Source: JAUVKA01 sp964465145 (GTDB taxonomy: Bacteria > Bacteroidota > Bacteroidia > Bacteroidales > UBA12481). From it: a stretch of 54,780 nt of DNA. Every line of letters starts with the position of its first letter. The stretch's first letter is position 1. The notes under the pieces were generated by a model. It did not search any database, was not told where the DNA came from, and was given only the letters and a program-made list of their open reading frames with translations. A program made the translations under genes and the position numbers. The stretch lies in the NCBI GenBank assembly GCA_964465145.1, contig CAYXJR010000017.1, positions 1 through 54,780 of the forward strand. Reading direction: 5' to 3'. This document shows, one piece after another, positions 1 through 9,152 of the stretch.

Positions 1-119
1 GGAATTACACTATAAAGCCAGAAAAGTAAAGTTTAATTTGTCCCAATTCCTAAGTATTCATTAATCGAGTTGATCGATTCCTAAATGTCATGCAAATATT
101 TCAGGATCTCACGTTGCAT
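1..119 (-). pseudogene. HepT-like (DUF86/HEPN) toxin remnant, 5' part only
   Basis: Read on the minus strand from an ATG at 119-117, the frame begins MQREILKYLHDI, meets TAG (83-81), continues ESINSINEYLG and meets a second stop at 35-33. This is the typical opening of a DUF86 HepT protein, the RNase-fold toxin of HepT-MntA systems. The ATG overlaps the end of the upstream nucleotidyltransferase frame, as in intact operons of this kind. The gene runs off the left edge of the window, so the catalytic RxxxxxH region cannot be examined. Two stops within the first 30 codons make it non-functional as read. The family assignment rests on a short stretch plus context. Confidence 0.6.
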
Positions 120-414
120 ATAATAGTTGCTCAGTCTCTTCAATGCTTTCGATGAAGCAAGGGTTTGATAATGATTTTTCAGTAATTAAATCGATTTTTC
201 GTCCAAATAATTCTTCAAGTTTATAATGCATCTCAAAATAATTATCTGTATACCTTTCTACCGGGATTTCCTTAAAAGAAATAAGAATGTCAATATCACT
301 ACTCTCGCTATATTTATCAGTACATACTGATCCAAAGACATACCAAGTTTTAACATCTTATGTTTTACAAATCTTTTCTATTTCAAGAGTTTTATCCTGG
401 ATGAAACGTTGCAT
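109..414 (-). pseudogene. MntA-like minimal nucleotidyltransferase, nonsense-mutated
   Basis: The frame opens at an ATG (414-412) with MQRFIQDKTLEIEKICKT, hits TAA at 360-358, and resumes in the same frame with DVKTWYVFGS followed by the nucleotidyltransferase signature GSx10DxD (the DID of SSDIDILIS). It ends at TGA 111-109 after about 100 codons, the usual size for MntA antitoxins, which AMPylate their HEPN partner. The TAA lies where a Tyr codon is expected, so one substitution explains the break. Reinitiation downstream would lose the N-terminal helix. Together with the broken HepT frame this is a dead type VII toxin-antitoxin pair. A distinct intact HEPN-MNT pair lies at 21025-21707. Confidence 0.75.
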
Positions 415-529
415 ATTCAAATTGTTTAATCAAAGATAATATTAAAACTAATTATTTTCCTGCACATCGACTATAGTCCTAAAATGTATAAATTTATTCG
501 CCTGAATATTAATCTTAATAATCCACGCC

Positions 530-3112
530 ATGAATTTTATTAAATTTTCACGCCCTTTTGTTGCCTTTCTGCTCCTTGCAGCTTTTGGATTTACCCACTA
601 TTCAAAAGCACAAAGCGGAATTACTTCTCCTGAACAATTCTTCGGTTTTCAGATGGGAGAAGACCGAAAACTTGCCCGCTGGGATGAAATAGTAAAATAT
701 TTCAATAAGCTTGAAGGCGAAAGCGACAGGTTAAAAGTTATTAATATGGGCCCCTCATCGGAAGGCCACCCATTCTTAGTGCTAATAATTTCGTCACCTG
801 ACAATCTCGGAAATCTCGATAGGCTTCAGATGATAAACAAGTCAATCTCTAATCCCAGGGGGATAAGTGAAGAAACAATTGATGAATATGTTCAGGAGGG
901 TAAGGCAGTAATATTCCAATCAATGAGTTTGCATGCCTCTGAAGTGGGGGGTACCCAGATGGCTCCGGAGCTGACATATGACCTTCTGTCGAGGTATGAT
1001 TCTGAGACAAAACGTATACTTGACAATGTTTTGTTTTTCATGATTCCCTGTTTTAATCCCGATGGGCAGATAATGATAACCGACTGGTACAGGGAAACAG
1101 TAGGAACGGAATACGAGGGTTTGAGTATGCCGTATCTCTATCATAAGTATAGCGGGCATGATAACAACAGGGATGGTGATTATCTGAACCTTCAGGAGTC
1201 GAAATACACTGCCCAGGTTATGTATGTCGACTGGCCGCCGCAGGCTTACATTGATCATCACCATATGGGGCCGTATGGAGCCAGGCTATATGTTCCTCCT
1301 TATTGCGATCCTATCAGGCCATACGCCGACCCGCTTGTTTGGAGGGAGATGAGCTGGTATGGGGCGCACATTGCCTACAAGCTTGAGGAGCAAGGGTTTC
1401 AGGGGATCCTCAATGCTGCCCAGTATTCAGGATGGGGGCATTTTGGATGGCACTGGATAACTCCCTTTCATAATATTGCCGGTATGCTTACCGAATCAGC
1501 CACCGTACAGATGGCAACGCCGGTATTTATTCATCCTGAACAGCTCAGGGCGGAAAGCCGTGCATTCCCGGAGTATGAGGCCCAGTCGACTTTCCCCAAT
1601 CCATGGCCGGGAGGATGGTGGAGATTAAGGGATATTGTAGAGCAACAGAAAACCTCTGCTTGGGCACTCCTTGATCTGGCTGCTCGAAATAAAGAAACAG
1701 TACTCAAAACGGCATACCTTAAAGCTAAAAACCAGACCGAACGAGGAGCTACAGGGGATATTAAAACAGTTATCATTCCTGCTAACCAACATGATTATTT
1801 AACATCGGTGAAAATGATTAATACCCTTCTAAGGTCCGGCATAGAAATACAAAAAGCGAATTCTGATTTTGCAGTTAATGATATGCTTTACGGAAAGGGT
1901 TCATATATAATATCCTTAGCTCAGCCAAAAATGGGATTGATCAGGAATTTGCTTACAGAGACTCATTATCCTGATAATTCCTGGACCCACAAGGAGGATG
2001 GCACCCCCGTTTATCCTTACGACCTGGCCACTCATACTATGTTTGAATTTATGGGAGTCAGGGTTGACGCAAAAGCTGTATCTGTTGAAGGTGATTTTGC
2101 ATTACTGGCTGGACAGGATATAAAGGTTGGGAAGGTTGAAGCAGGGAGTGAAGGTTATATTATTGATGGAAGACAAAACATTAGTTATAAGGCTGTTAAC
2201 CTGCTGCTGGCAAAGGGAGTAAAAGTAATGCGGCTCGATAAGGAGCTTAATTCCCATAGGCCGGGCGATTTCATTATTACCAACGCAGAGAGTGAGGAAG
2301 TTTCCAGGGTGGCTGCTGAAACAGGAGTTGATTTTATGCCTTTGAACGAGCTTCCGCCTGATGTTATGCATGAAGTAAAACTCGGTCGCCTGGGTTTATT
2401 TCAAAGATATGACGGTGGTAATATGGACGAGGGATGGACCCGTTTATGTCTGGAAAACTTCTCTTTCCCATACTTCTCGCTTATGAGTCAGGAGGTTAAA
2501 AATGGGAGCCTGAATAAGAAATGTGATGTTATTGTTTTGCCTGACGATTCACCCGAAAGTATTAAAGGTATTTACACTTCCAGCAGCAGATATACTCCGG
2601 AAAAATATCCGGAAAAGTACAAAAGCGGGATTGGCAAAGAGGGAGTGGAAGAGCTTAAGAAATTCGTTGAAAACGGTGGTACCCTGGTGGCACTTGGCTC
2701 ATCATATAAGTTTGTTGTTGAGGAGTTTGGCCTGAAAATCAGAAATGTAACCGAGGGCCTTGATTCTAAGGAATTATTTTGCCCGGGCTCAACGATCAAG
2801 GCTACTTTTGACAATTCCGATCCTCTTGGTTATGGGATGCCCGATGAGGGCTTGGTATTGTTCCGCTCTAGCCCGGCCTTTGAAATTATTCCAAGCAGGG
2901 CGAATGTAGATTATAAAACTATTGTTAGGTATAAGGACAAGAATCTGTTGAAAAGCGGCTGGTTAATAGGTGAGAAGAAAATTGCCAAAAAACCGGCGAT
3001 GATAAGCACAAGTTACGGTCGGGGTAAAATCGTTATTATTGGCTTCAGGACACAGCACAGAAACCAGACAGACGGGACGTTTAAGTTATTGTTTAATGCG
3101 ATTTTAAAGTAG
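530..3112 (+). CDS. Secreted M14-family zinc carboxypeptidase
   Basis: An 860-residue protein with a signal peptide (hydrophobic residues 10-20, probable cleavage near residue 27). The M14 metallocarboxypeptidase domain is in the N-terminal half. The zinc ligands are H135 and E138 (SLHASE) and a His in the IDHHHMG motif (243-245). NPDG (176-179) and NNRD (212-215, with the substrate-binding Arg) are also M14 hallmarks. The long C-terminal part (about 400-860) ends in a glutamine-amidotransferase-like Rossmann region (GRGKIVIIGFRTQHRNQ), as in many large Bacteroidota M14 proteins. It probably trims peptides in the periplasm or outside the cell. It stands alone, with no close co-directional neighbour. 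The stop codon is followed directly by GGGAACG-type heptamers. Confidence 0.88.
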   Translation: MNFIKFSRPFVAFLLLAAFGFTHYSKAQSGITSPEQFFGFQMGEDRKLARWDEIVKYFNKLEGESDRLKVINMGPSSEGHPFLVLIISSPDNLGNLDRLQMINKSISNPRGISEETIDEYVQEGKAVIFQSMSLHASEVGGTQMAPELTYDLLSRYDSETKRILDNVLFFMIPCFNPDGQIMITDWYRETVGTEYEGLSMPYLYHKYSGHDNNRDGDYLNLQESKYTAQVMYVDWPPQAYIDHHHMGPYGARLYVPPYCDPIRPYADPLVWREMSWYGAHIAYKLEEQGFQGILNAAQYSGWGHFGWHWITPFHNIAGMLTESATVQMATPVFIHPEQLRAESRAFPEYEAQSTFPNPWPGGWWRLRDIVEQQKTSAWALLDLAARNKETVLKTAYLKAKNQTERGATGDIKTVIIPANQHDYLTSVKMINTLLRSGIEIQKANSDFAVNDMLYGKGSYIISLAQPKMGLIRNLLTETHYPDNSWTHKEDGTPVYPYDLATHTMFEFMGVRVDAKAVSVEGDFALLAGQDIKVGKVEAGSEGYIIDGRQNISYKAVNLLLAKGVKVMRLDKELNSHRPGDFIITNAESEEVSRVAAETGVDFMPLNELPPDVMHEVKLGRLGLFQRYDGGNMDEGWTRLCLENFSFPYFSLMSQEVKNGSLNKKCDVIVLPDDSPESIKGIYTSSSRYTPEKYPEKYKSGIGKEGVEELKKFVENGGTLVALGSSYKFVVEEFGLKIRNVTEGLDSKELFCPGSTIKATFDNSDPLGYGMPDEGLVLFRSSPAFEIIPSRANVDYKTIVRYKDKNLLKSGWLIGEKKIAKKPAMISTSYGRGKIVIIGFRTQHRNQTDGTFKLLFNAILK

Positions 3113-3176
3113 GGAACGGTTAACAGGGAGCAGGGGATTTATTGGGCTTAAGCCCTCCTCGCTTTTGTGCTCTGAT

Positions 3177-3196
3177 CCACTAGCTAAAGCTAGTGG
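3177..3196. repeat. Perfect 9-bp inverted repeat (CCACTAGCT-AA-AGCTAGTGG)
   Basis: A perfect palindromic hairpin with a 2-nt loop sits between the convergent peptidase and metallophosphoesterase genes. No T-run follows on either strand, so an intrinsic terminator is not obvious. It looks like a REP-type intergenic palindrome. Confidence 0.6.
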
Positions 3197-3272
3197 CAAC
3201 TAAAAGAAAATCAGCTTATTGTTTAGTTCAGCCTTTGCCTTTTTCGCAACCCTTTATCACCTTTTTTAGACG

Positions 3273-3307
3273 CCCGTCACCTGTCACCCGTCACCCGTCA
3301 CCTGTCA
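3273..3307. repeat. Five tandem copies of a 7-bp unit (CCYGTCA)
   Basis: Five consecutive heptamers, CCCGTCA or CCTGTCA. The minus-strand metallophosphoesterase ends inside this array (stop 3293-3291), so its last residues (MVTGDG) are encoded by the repeat. Confidence 0.85.
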
Positions 3308-4187
3308 CCATCTTATGACTCTCCTGGTTCCCAAATCCCTTCAAAACCAGACTATCCGGGTATATTTCGAGGATACCATAGGAGTTGATCTCTGTATCAA
3401 CCATCCCGAACATGGAGATGTAGTGAATGCCATTGACTAAGGCATATCCTCCCTTATGGCGGTGGCCGTTAATATGGGCGACCACATTTCCACTCTGTTC
3501 AAGAATTTTAACTATTTCATCGGCATTCCAAAGCTTCTCTTCCACATCTTCCGGCCTGAGAGGCATGTGTGAAAAAACAATAACTTTTTGACTCTCCTTC
3601 TCAGCAGTTTGTAATTCAGATTTAAGCCATTCTTGTTGTTCCTCTCCGATGGCACCATTCCAGTCGTAGTGATTGACCTGGCCCCCGGTATTATCGTAAT
3701 AGGCATCAATCAATTCAATATCGCGCTGATAGAGAGGATTTGCCAGGAATGAATAGTCCATTGAATTCAGAACAATAAACCGCCAGTTCTTTTTAATGTA
3801 CGAATAATAATTATCCGGCATCGAAAGTGTTTCTAGCAGCCCCGGCATATCGGATGAATCAACTGCAAAATCATGGTTTCCAAGCAGGTGGTAATTGTCG
3901 GTCCCGGCTTTGAGTTTATCATAAAAAGGCATGATAGAATCGAAGCTCTCATTGCCGTGGTTTATTATATCTCCCAGATTCTGAACAAAATCAACATTAT
4001 AATAATTGAAGCTGTCGATTGCTTCACCTAGCTTCCATAATGATTCCCTGTAATGGCGCTGGCCTGCAGCCTCCCTGTTTTCATACTGCGGGTCGGCCAC
4101 CAGTCCGATTTTCAGGATTGGGTCGGGTTTGGAACACGATACAAGTCCGATTACAATAATAGAGAGGCAAGTAATAATAGTTTTCAT
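3291..4187 (-). CDS. Metallophosphoesterase lipoprotein (ADPRibase-Mn-like)
   Basis: The calcineurin-like phosphoesterase motifs appear in order: ADPQ (a DxQ variant of DxH), NLGDIINHG (GDxxxxG), LLGNHD, VFSHMPL and INGHRHKGG. The DxQ variant is characteristic of the manganese-dependent ADP-ribose/CDP-alcohol diphosphatase branch, so a nucleotide-diphosphate substrate is likely but unproven. I chose the ATG at 4187. It gives a short signal peptide with lipobox LVSC (MKTIITCLSIIVIGLVSC). An in-frame extension upstream would overlap corA and lacks a signal. It is the last gene of the minus-strand run, 8 bp after corA. The C-terminus runs into a heptamer repeat, so the original stop may have been displaced. 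Confidence 0.82.
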   Translation of the reverse strand: MKTIITCLSIIVIGLVSCSKPDPILKIGLVADPQYENREAAGQRHYRESLWKLGEAIDSFNYYNVDFVQNLGDIINHGNESFDSIMPFYDKLKAGTDNYHLLGNHDFAVDSSDMPGLLETLSMPDNYYSYIKKNWRFIVLNSMDYSFLANPLYQRDIELIDAYYDNTGGQVNHYDWNGAIGEEQQEWLKSELQTAEKESQKVIVFSHMPLRPEDVEEKLWNADEIVKILEQSGNVVAHINGHRHKGGYALVNGIHYISMFGMVDTEINSYGILEIYPDSLVLKGFGNQESHKMVTGDG

Positions 4188-4195
4188 TCTTACTT

Positions 4196-5278
4196 CTACA
4201 ACCATTTCTTTCGCTTGAAGTAGATCATCATAAAGATAAAAACCACAAGCATGAATCCCCAGACGGCAAAATATCCATATTTCCAATGGAGCTCAGGCAT
4301 ATTTTCGAAATTCATCCCATAGATCCCTGCAACGAAGGTCAGTGGTATGAAAATGGTTGCGATAATTGTAAGGACCTTCATTACCTGGTTCATCTTATTG
4401 CTTATGCCCGAGAGATAGAGGTCCATGATGCTAGCCAGCATGTCACGATGGGTTTCTATGGAGTCGGCAACCTGTATTATATGTTCATAAACGTCGCGGA
4501 GGTATCGTATAGTGGTATCTTTAATAAGCGGGTTATCCCCTTTTTGAAGAATGGAAACAGCTTCACGCAATGGATTAATCGTTTTGCGCAGGTTGATGAG
4601 CTGTTTTTTCAGTCGCTGTATCTCCTGCAGGGTCTGTTCATCAGGGGATTTAAGGACTTTTTCCTCCAGCCTTTCGGTGGCTTCGCTGATATTCTCGGTA
4701 ACGATGAAGTAGTTATCCACCACAACATCTATAAGGCGATAAAGCAGGTAGTCGGCACCCATTTTGCGTATATTCCCCTTGCTTTCTCTGATCCGTTCCC
4801 GGATAACATCGAAAAGGTCGCCCTCCTGCTCCTGGAATGAGATAACCCATGAATCACCCAGGACGAAACTAACCTGTTCCTGAACAATAGATTTGCCATC
4901 GCTGCTAAGGCCAAGCATCTTGAGGGTAAGGAAAAGGTAGTTGTCGAATTCCTCGACTTTCGGGCGGTGGCTGGTATTGAGCACATCCTCCATTAAAAGT
5001 GGATGGAGGCCGAAATGCTCCCCTAATGCTGCTATGGCAGTTATGTCATGAAGGCCGTCGATATTTATCCAGCTTACAAGGTCTTTTTTATATTGCGGGG
5101 TAAATTCTTCCACTTTATTAAATTCGGCAGAGGAGTGCTTGTCCTGGTTATAATCAAAAACTGTTAATTTGATCTTGTCGGCCTTTCTCCTGCCTACATG
5201 GACCAGGGCGCCGGGATGCAGCCCGGCTTTTTTCGAGATGTTTTTTTCCGGATCATTCATCTTTTGAGGTATTGGCAT
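4196..5278 (-). CDS. corA: CorA-family magnesium/cobalt transporter
   Basis: About 360 residues. A long cytosolic N-terminal alpha/beta and helical region is followed by two C-terminal membrane helices. The signature GMNFENMPE lies between them, just after the first helix. This is the pentameric Mg2+/Co2+ channel family of the inner membrane. The first ATG is at 5278. A TTG at 5305 would add nine residues but has no advantage. It lies 33 bp after the deoxyhypusine synthase-like gene and 8 bp before the metallophosphoesterase, so it is probably co-transcribed. Mg2+ and polyamines both buffer nucleic-acid charge, which may explain the pairing. That link is an inference. Confidence 0.93.
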   Translation of the reverse strand: MPIPQKMNDPEKNISKKAGLHPGALVHVGRRKADKIKLTVFDYNQDKHSSAEFNKVEEFTPQYKKDLVSWINIDGLHDITAIAALGEHFGLHPLLMEDVLNTSHRPKVEEFDNYLFLTLKMLGLSSDGKSIVQEQVSFVLGDSWVISFQEQEGDLFDVIRERIRESKGNIRKMGADYLLYRLIDVVVDNYFIVTENISEATERLEEKVLKSPDEQTLQEIQRLKKQLINLRKTINPLREAVSILQKGDNPLIKDTTIRYLRDVYEHIIQVADSIETHRDMLASIMDLYLSGISNKMNQVMKVLTIIATIFIPLTFVAGIYGMNFENMPELHWKYGYFAVWGFMLVVFIFMMIYFKRKKWL

Positions 5279-5310
5279 TTGGGGTAAGGTCTTTCTTATA
5301 GACAATAGTA

Positions 5311-6288
5311 TTACCAGTTCAGTAAATAGGCAAAAATTAAGGGTGCGACGATGGTGGCATCCGACTCAATGATAAATTTGGGAGTATTGATGTCGAGCTT
5401 GCCCCATGTAATTTTCTCATTTGGAACGGCTCCCGAGTATGAGCCGTAACTCGTTGTTGAATCCGAGATCTGGCAGAAATAGCTCCAGAAAGGGGTGTCT
5501 GTTTCTTCCAGGTCCTGGTAAAGCATTGGGACAACGCATATCGGGAAATCCCCTGCTATTCCCCCGCCAATCTGGAAAAAGCCGATTCCGTTTTCAGCTG
5601 AATTGCTCTTGTACCATTGGGCTAACCATGCCATATACTCGATTCCAGATTTCATGGTTGATGCCTTCAGTTCGCCTTTAATAACGTAAGATGCAAAGAT
5701 ATTGCCCATGGTGGAATCCTCCCAGCCCGGAACAACTATGGGCAGGTTTTTCCTTGCTGCTGCCAGCATCCAGCTGTTTTTGGGATCTATTTCGTAGTAT
5801 TGCTCCAGCACTCCTGAAAGCAGCATCTTATACATAAACTCATGGGGAAAATACCTTTCGCCCTTCTCCTCCGCCTCCTTCCAGATTTTAAAAACATGTT
5901 TTTGCAGCCTCCTGAATGCCTCCTCCTCCGGGATACATGTATCGGTGACCCTGTTCAGGCCTTTTTCCAGCAGTTCCCATTCCTGCCGGGGGGTGAGGTC
6001 GCGGTATTCAGGCACCCTCCGGTAATGCGAATGGGCAACCAGGTTCATTAAATCCTCTTCCAGGTTGGCTCCCGTGCAGGAGATTATGTGCACCTTGTCG
6101 TTCCGGATGATCTCAGCGAGTGATTTTCCCAGTTCGGCGGTGCTCATGGCTCCCGCAAGGCTGATAAGCATTTTGTTGCCCTGGGCCAGTTGATTTTCAT
6201 AGGCAACTGCGGCATCAACGAGGCTGGCAGAGTTAAAATGCTTGAAATGTTCAAGAATAAAACTACCTATGGGCCCTTTATTTTGCAT
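5311..6288 (-). CDS. Deoxyhypusine synthase family protein
   Basis: 325 residues matching the deoxyhypusine synthase fold throughout: MLISLAGAMSTAELG near the N-terminus, HIISCTGANLEEDL (NAD-binding region), FFQIGGGIAGDFPICVVP, and the C-terminal block with ITWGKL, whose Lys (about 297) aligns with the catalytic Lys of the eukaryotic enzyme. Bacteria lack eIF5A, so the acceptor is not hypusine. Bacterial homologues transfer the aminobutyl group of spermidine or putrescine, for example to make homospermidine. It follows agmatinase with an 11-bp overlap, placing it directly after putrescine synthesis. Which amine it uses cannot be told from sequence. Confidence 0.9.
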   Translation of the reverse strand: MQNKGPIGSFILEHFKHFNSASLVDAAVAYENQLAQGNKMLISLAGAMSTAELGKSLAEIIRNDKVHIISCTGANLEEDLMNLVAHSHYRRVPEYRDLTPRQEWELLEKGLNRVTDTCIPEEEAFRRLQKHVFKIWKEAEEKGERYFPHEFMYKMLLSGVLEQYYEIDPKNSWMLAAARKNLPIVVPGWEDSTMGNIFASYVIKGELKASTMKSGIEYMAWLAQWYKSNSAENGIGFFQIGGGIAGDFPICVVPMLYQDLEETDTPFWSYFCQISDSTTSYGSYSGAVPNEKITWGKLDINTPKFIIESDATIVAPLIFAYLLNW

Positions 6289-7132
6289 TGTATTTGAATT
6301 TGTACGAGAGTAATTTATAATAAAGCTTTGCTGCTAAAAAATTGGGAGCTTTGTTATTATCAAGCGGGGCAAGTTCAACAATATCAAATCCCAGAACATT
6401 TTTTTTTGTAAATACCTTATTGAGGTAATTTATCGTGGTGTCCCAATCCAAACCACCTGGTTCAGGTGTCCCGGTTGCCGGCATTATTGAGGGATCCAAA
6501 ACGTCTAAGTCAAATGTTATGTACACATTATCGGTCATCCATTGGATTGATTTTTCTACCCAGGATTTATCATGATACATCTCTTCTGCGAAGAAGCATT
6601 TCTCTTTTTTCAGAAATTGCTTTTCGCTGATGTCCATGCTGCGGATTCCAACCTGTATCAAATTGCTGTTTTGGCTGGCATCATGCAGGGCACATGCATG
6701 GTTGTATTTTGAACCTAAATACATTGGACGCAGATCGGTATGCGCGTCAAGCTGAAGAATAGTTATATCCGGATATTTCTCGTAGAAAGCTTTAATAATG
6801 CCGATACTTATAGAATGCTCTCCCCCAAAAAAAGTCAGAAACTTATCGGTTTTAAGAAGTTCACAGGCCTCATTGTAAACCTTTTCAAAAACAGATTCGG
6901 GTGAGGAGCCCTCATTTATCTGAGGTAAAACATGAATGCCATTTTTATAAACTTCCGAGTCAGTTTCAATATCGTACAGCTCCATGTTTTCCGAAGCTTC
7001 GATAAAAGCATCAAAGGCACTGTCGGCCCCTTTACCCCATGTGCTTGTACCATCGTAGGGGATGGATTGCAACAATACAGAAGCAAAATCGAAATCAGCA
7101 AATTTGTCTTCTATCCCTGCAAAATTTTTCAT
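6278..7132 (-). CDS. speB: Agmatinase / ureohydrolase family enzyme
   Basis: 284 residues with all ureohydrolase manganese-binding blocks: GGEHSIS, LQLDAHTDLRP, and FDLDVLDPSIMPATGTPEPGG. It probably hydrolyses agmatine to putrescine and urea. The gene starts four bases inside the arginine decarboxylase stop (ATGA overlap) and overlaps the next gene by 11 bp, so translation of the three is probably coupled. The preceding decarboxylase makes agmatine a far better guess than arginine as substrate. Confidence 0.9.
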   Translation of the reverse strand: MKNFAGIEDKFADFDFASVLLQSIPYDGTSTWGKGADSAFDAFIEASENMELYDIETDSEVYKNGIHVLPQINEGSSPESVFEKVYNEACELLKTDKFLTFFGGEHSISIGIIKAFYEKYPDITILQLDAHTDLRPMYLGSKYNHACALHDASQNSNLIQVGIRSMDISEKQFLKKEKCFFAEEMYHDKSWVEKSIQWMTDNVYITFDLDVLDPSIMPATGTPEPGGLDWDTTINYLNKVFTKKNVLGFDIVELAPLDNNKAPNFLAAKLYYKLLSYKFKYNAK

Positions 7133-8541
7133 TCTTCTTTATCATATCCTAAAATTCTGAACATATCCTGCACCGATTGTTCTTCCCTGTATACAAAATC
7201 ATGAATGTTGCCTTTCTCATCTCTGTCAATAACTACATGTTTTGGCGAGGGAATCAGGCAGTGTTTTATCCCTCCATAACCACTGATCGAATCCTGGTAT
7301 GCCCCTGTATGAAAGAACCCAAGGTACAGGGGATCTTTATCATTATCAGAATACTTTGGCAAAAGTATTTCCTGGTTTAAATCCTCAGAGTTATAATAGT
7401 CTGAGTGATCACAACTTATGCCGCCAATACTTACACGCTGGTATTCATTATCCCATTTATTGATTGGTAATAGAATAAATTTTTCGTGAATTGACCAGGC
7501 ATCAGGTATGGTATTCATTAAGCTGTTATTAATGATATACCAAAGCTCAGTATCGTTTTGTTGTTTTTGCTCCAGCACTTTAAAAATAATAGCACCAGCT
7601 TCCCCTACCGTATATTTACCAAATTCGGTATAAATATCAGGATCATTAATTTTTTCTTTAGTGCATGCGTCCTTTATATTCTTAATGATTTCGTTAATCA
7701 TATATTCGTAATTATACTCAAATCCCAAGTGGTTGCGAATGGGGAAACCTCCACCCAAATTAAAGGAAACCAAAGATTCACACTCCTTCTTCAGGTCGAT
7801 ATATAGCTCAAGGGCCTTCTGGAATTCACCCCAGTAATACAAGGTGTCCTTAATGCCTGAATCAACAAAAAAGTGGAGCATTTTTAGTTCAACTTTATCA
7901 TTGTCCTTGATGTTATCTTTGAAAAACCCTATTATCTCAGTATTACGCATGCCCAGCCTGGAAGTATAATAGGCAGATTGAGCCTCTTCATTCACAGCCA
8001 TCCGCAACCCGATTTTAATTCTTCGGGTGGTTTTTAATTCCATGATTCTTTTAAGCTCATTAACACTATCTAAAATAATTGTTGAGTTTTCGAATCCGGA
8101 TTCCTGCAGTAAAATGATTTTATTTAGGTAGTCATCTGTTTTATATCCATTATGTAGGAGAATTCTTTTTTTATTGATCTTCCCCTCTTTCAGAAGGTTC
8201 CTGATTAAATCAATATCAAAAGAGGATGAAGTTTCTAGATTGACATTTTGTTTTAGGGCTTCACCGATAACATGATGAAAGTGATTGCATTTTGTACAAT
8301 AGCAAAAATGATATTTCCCTTGATAGGAATTGTTTTTGATAGCACGATTAAATAAGTTTCGCGCTTTTTTAATCTGATCTCCTATTTTGGGTAAATAGAT
8401 AAATCTAAAAGGTGTTCCGTGCTTCTCAATCAAGTATTTTAAAGATACTCCATGAAAAGTTAAACTTTTATCCCTTAAGTCAAAACCTTCCTGTGGAAAG
8501 TAATAACTCTGCTCTATCAGGTCAAAATATGAATTTTTCAT
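7129..8541 (-). CDS. speA: PLP-dependent arginine decarboxylase, short Bacteroidota type
   Basis: 470 residues of the fold-type III (alanine racemase-like barrel) decarboxylase family. The PLP lysine is in YCTKCNHF (about residue 84). The substrate and phosphate motifs LNLGGGFPIRNH and YTEFGKYTVGEAGA follow, and the C-terminal barrel has YLGFFHTGAYQD. The sequence resembles the arginine decarboxylases of Flavobacteria (about 465 residues) rather than the 630-residue enterobacterial SpeA. It is the first gene of the polyamine run, with agmatinase overlapping its stop. Together they convert arginine to agmatine to putrescine. The symbol is given by function; the protein is not a close SpeA orthologue. 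Confidence 0.86.
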   Translation of the reverse strand: MKNSYFDLIEQSYYFPQEGFDLRDKSLTFHGVSLKYLIEKHGTPFRFIYLPKIGDQIKKARNLFNRAIKNNSYQGKYHFCYCTKCNHFHHVIGEALKQNVNLETSSSFDIDLIRNLLKEGKINKKRILLHNGYKTDDYLNKIILLQESGFENSTIILDSVNELKRIMELKTTRRIKIGLRMAVNEEAQSAYYTSRLGMRNTEIIGFFKDNIKDNDKVELKMLHFFVDSGIKDTLYYWGEFQKALELYIDLKKECESLVSFNLGGGFPIRNHLGFEYNYEYMINEIIKNIKDACTKEKINDPDIYTEFGKYTVGEAGAIIFKVLEQKQQNDTELWYIINNSLMNTIPDAWSIHEKFILLPINKWDNEYQRVSIGGISCDHSDYYNSEDLNQEILLPKYSDNDKDPLYLGFFHTGAYQDSISGYGGIKHCLIPSPKHVVIDRDEKGNIHDFVYREEQSVQDMFRILGYDKEE

Positions 8542-8701
8542 TTACCTTTTCACGTAAGTTTTATTGTCGTAGTCAAAATAAAACCATTGCTTAACAAATA
8601 CTTGTCAAGATACTGCATAAAGATAGAAATATTAAAATTCCTGATTTTCCCTTTTCGACAGGATAATTCCTGTTTCTTCAACCCACTTACCCAATATATA
8701 A

Positions 8702-9142
8702 TCAATACCTTATTTCGGCGCGGAAACAAATTGAATTATTTGATGAGTTTATCAGCTCAAACCTATGAACATCTGAATTTTCAAATCTATACATGATAAG
8801 TTCAGCACCGAAAGGCACTTCTTTAAGGAAATTGACGGTAATTTCTTTTGGGATATTTTTCTCCATAAATTCCAGGTCATATGTATCAAACAGAAAATCG
8901 ATATAGCGTACGGTGGTTAAATGCAGGTTCATGTCGATGTCGTTATAACTGACTCTGTAATTTGTAATGCTTCCATTCTTTTCTTCAAACTTAAGGCTTG
9001 GAATAATTTCCTCTATCGCATGTTTCCAGGCTGCCTGTATAAAGAAATTCACTAAGGAGCTTACCCTCAGATCACTCTTGAAATCAGAATCTCTTGTTGT
9101 AATCGAATAATTACTGTTGTGTACAAATTTTAATGATTCCAT
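8702..9142 (-). pseudogene. Acyl-ACP thioesterase with internal deletion
   Basis: The 146-codon frame joins the opening of a bacterial FatA-like thioesterase (YSITTRDSDFKSDLRVSSLVN, hot-dog helix) directly to its C-terminal hot-dog domain (YRVSYNDIDMNLHLTTVRYID, then ITVNFLKEVPFGAEL). Family members are about 240-250 residues, so roughly 100 central residues are missing, including most of the first hot-dog. The reading frame is intact across the junction. The gene normally releases fatty acids from acyl carrier protein. It lies 10 bp after a decayed MutS-like gene at the tail of the purD run. It might be translated, but a working enzyme is unlikely. Confidence 0.68.
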
Positions 9143-9152
9143 TCAACTAATT

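Noticed and set aside
3273..3307. Phase-variation repeat controlling the metallophosphoesterase
   Set aside because: A 7-bp array could shift frame, but it lies at the last codons, where copy-number change would hardly matter.
4286..4840. Long plus-strand open frame opposite corA
   Set aside because: It is a mirror frame of a clear, conserved CorA gene.
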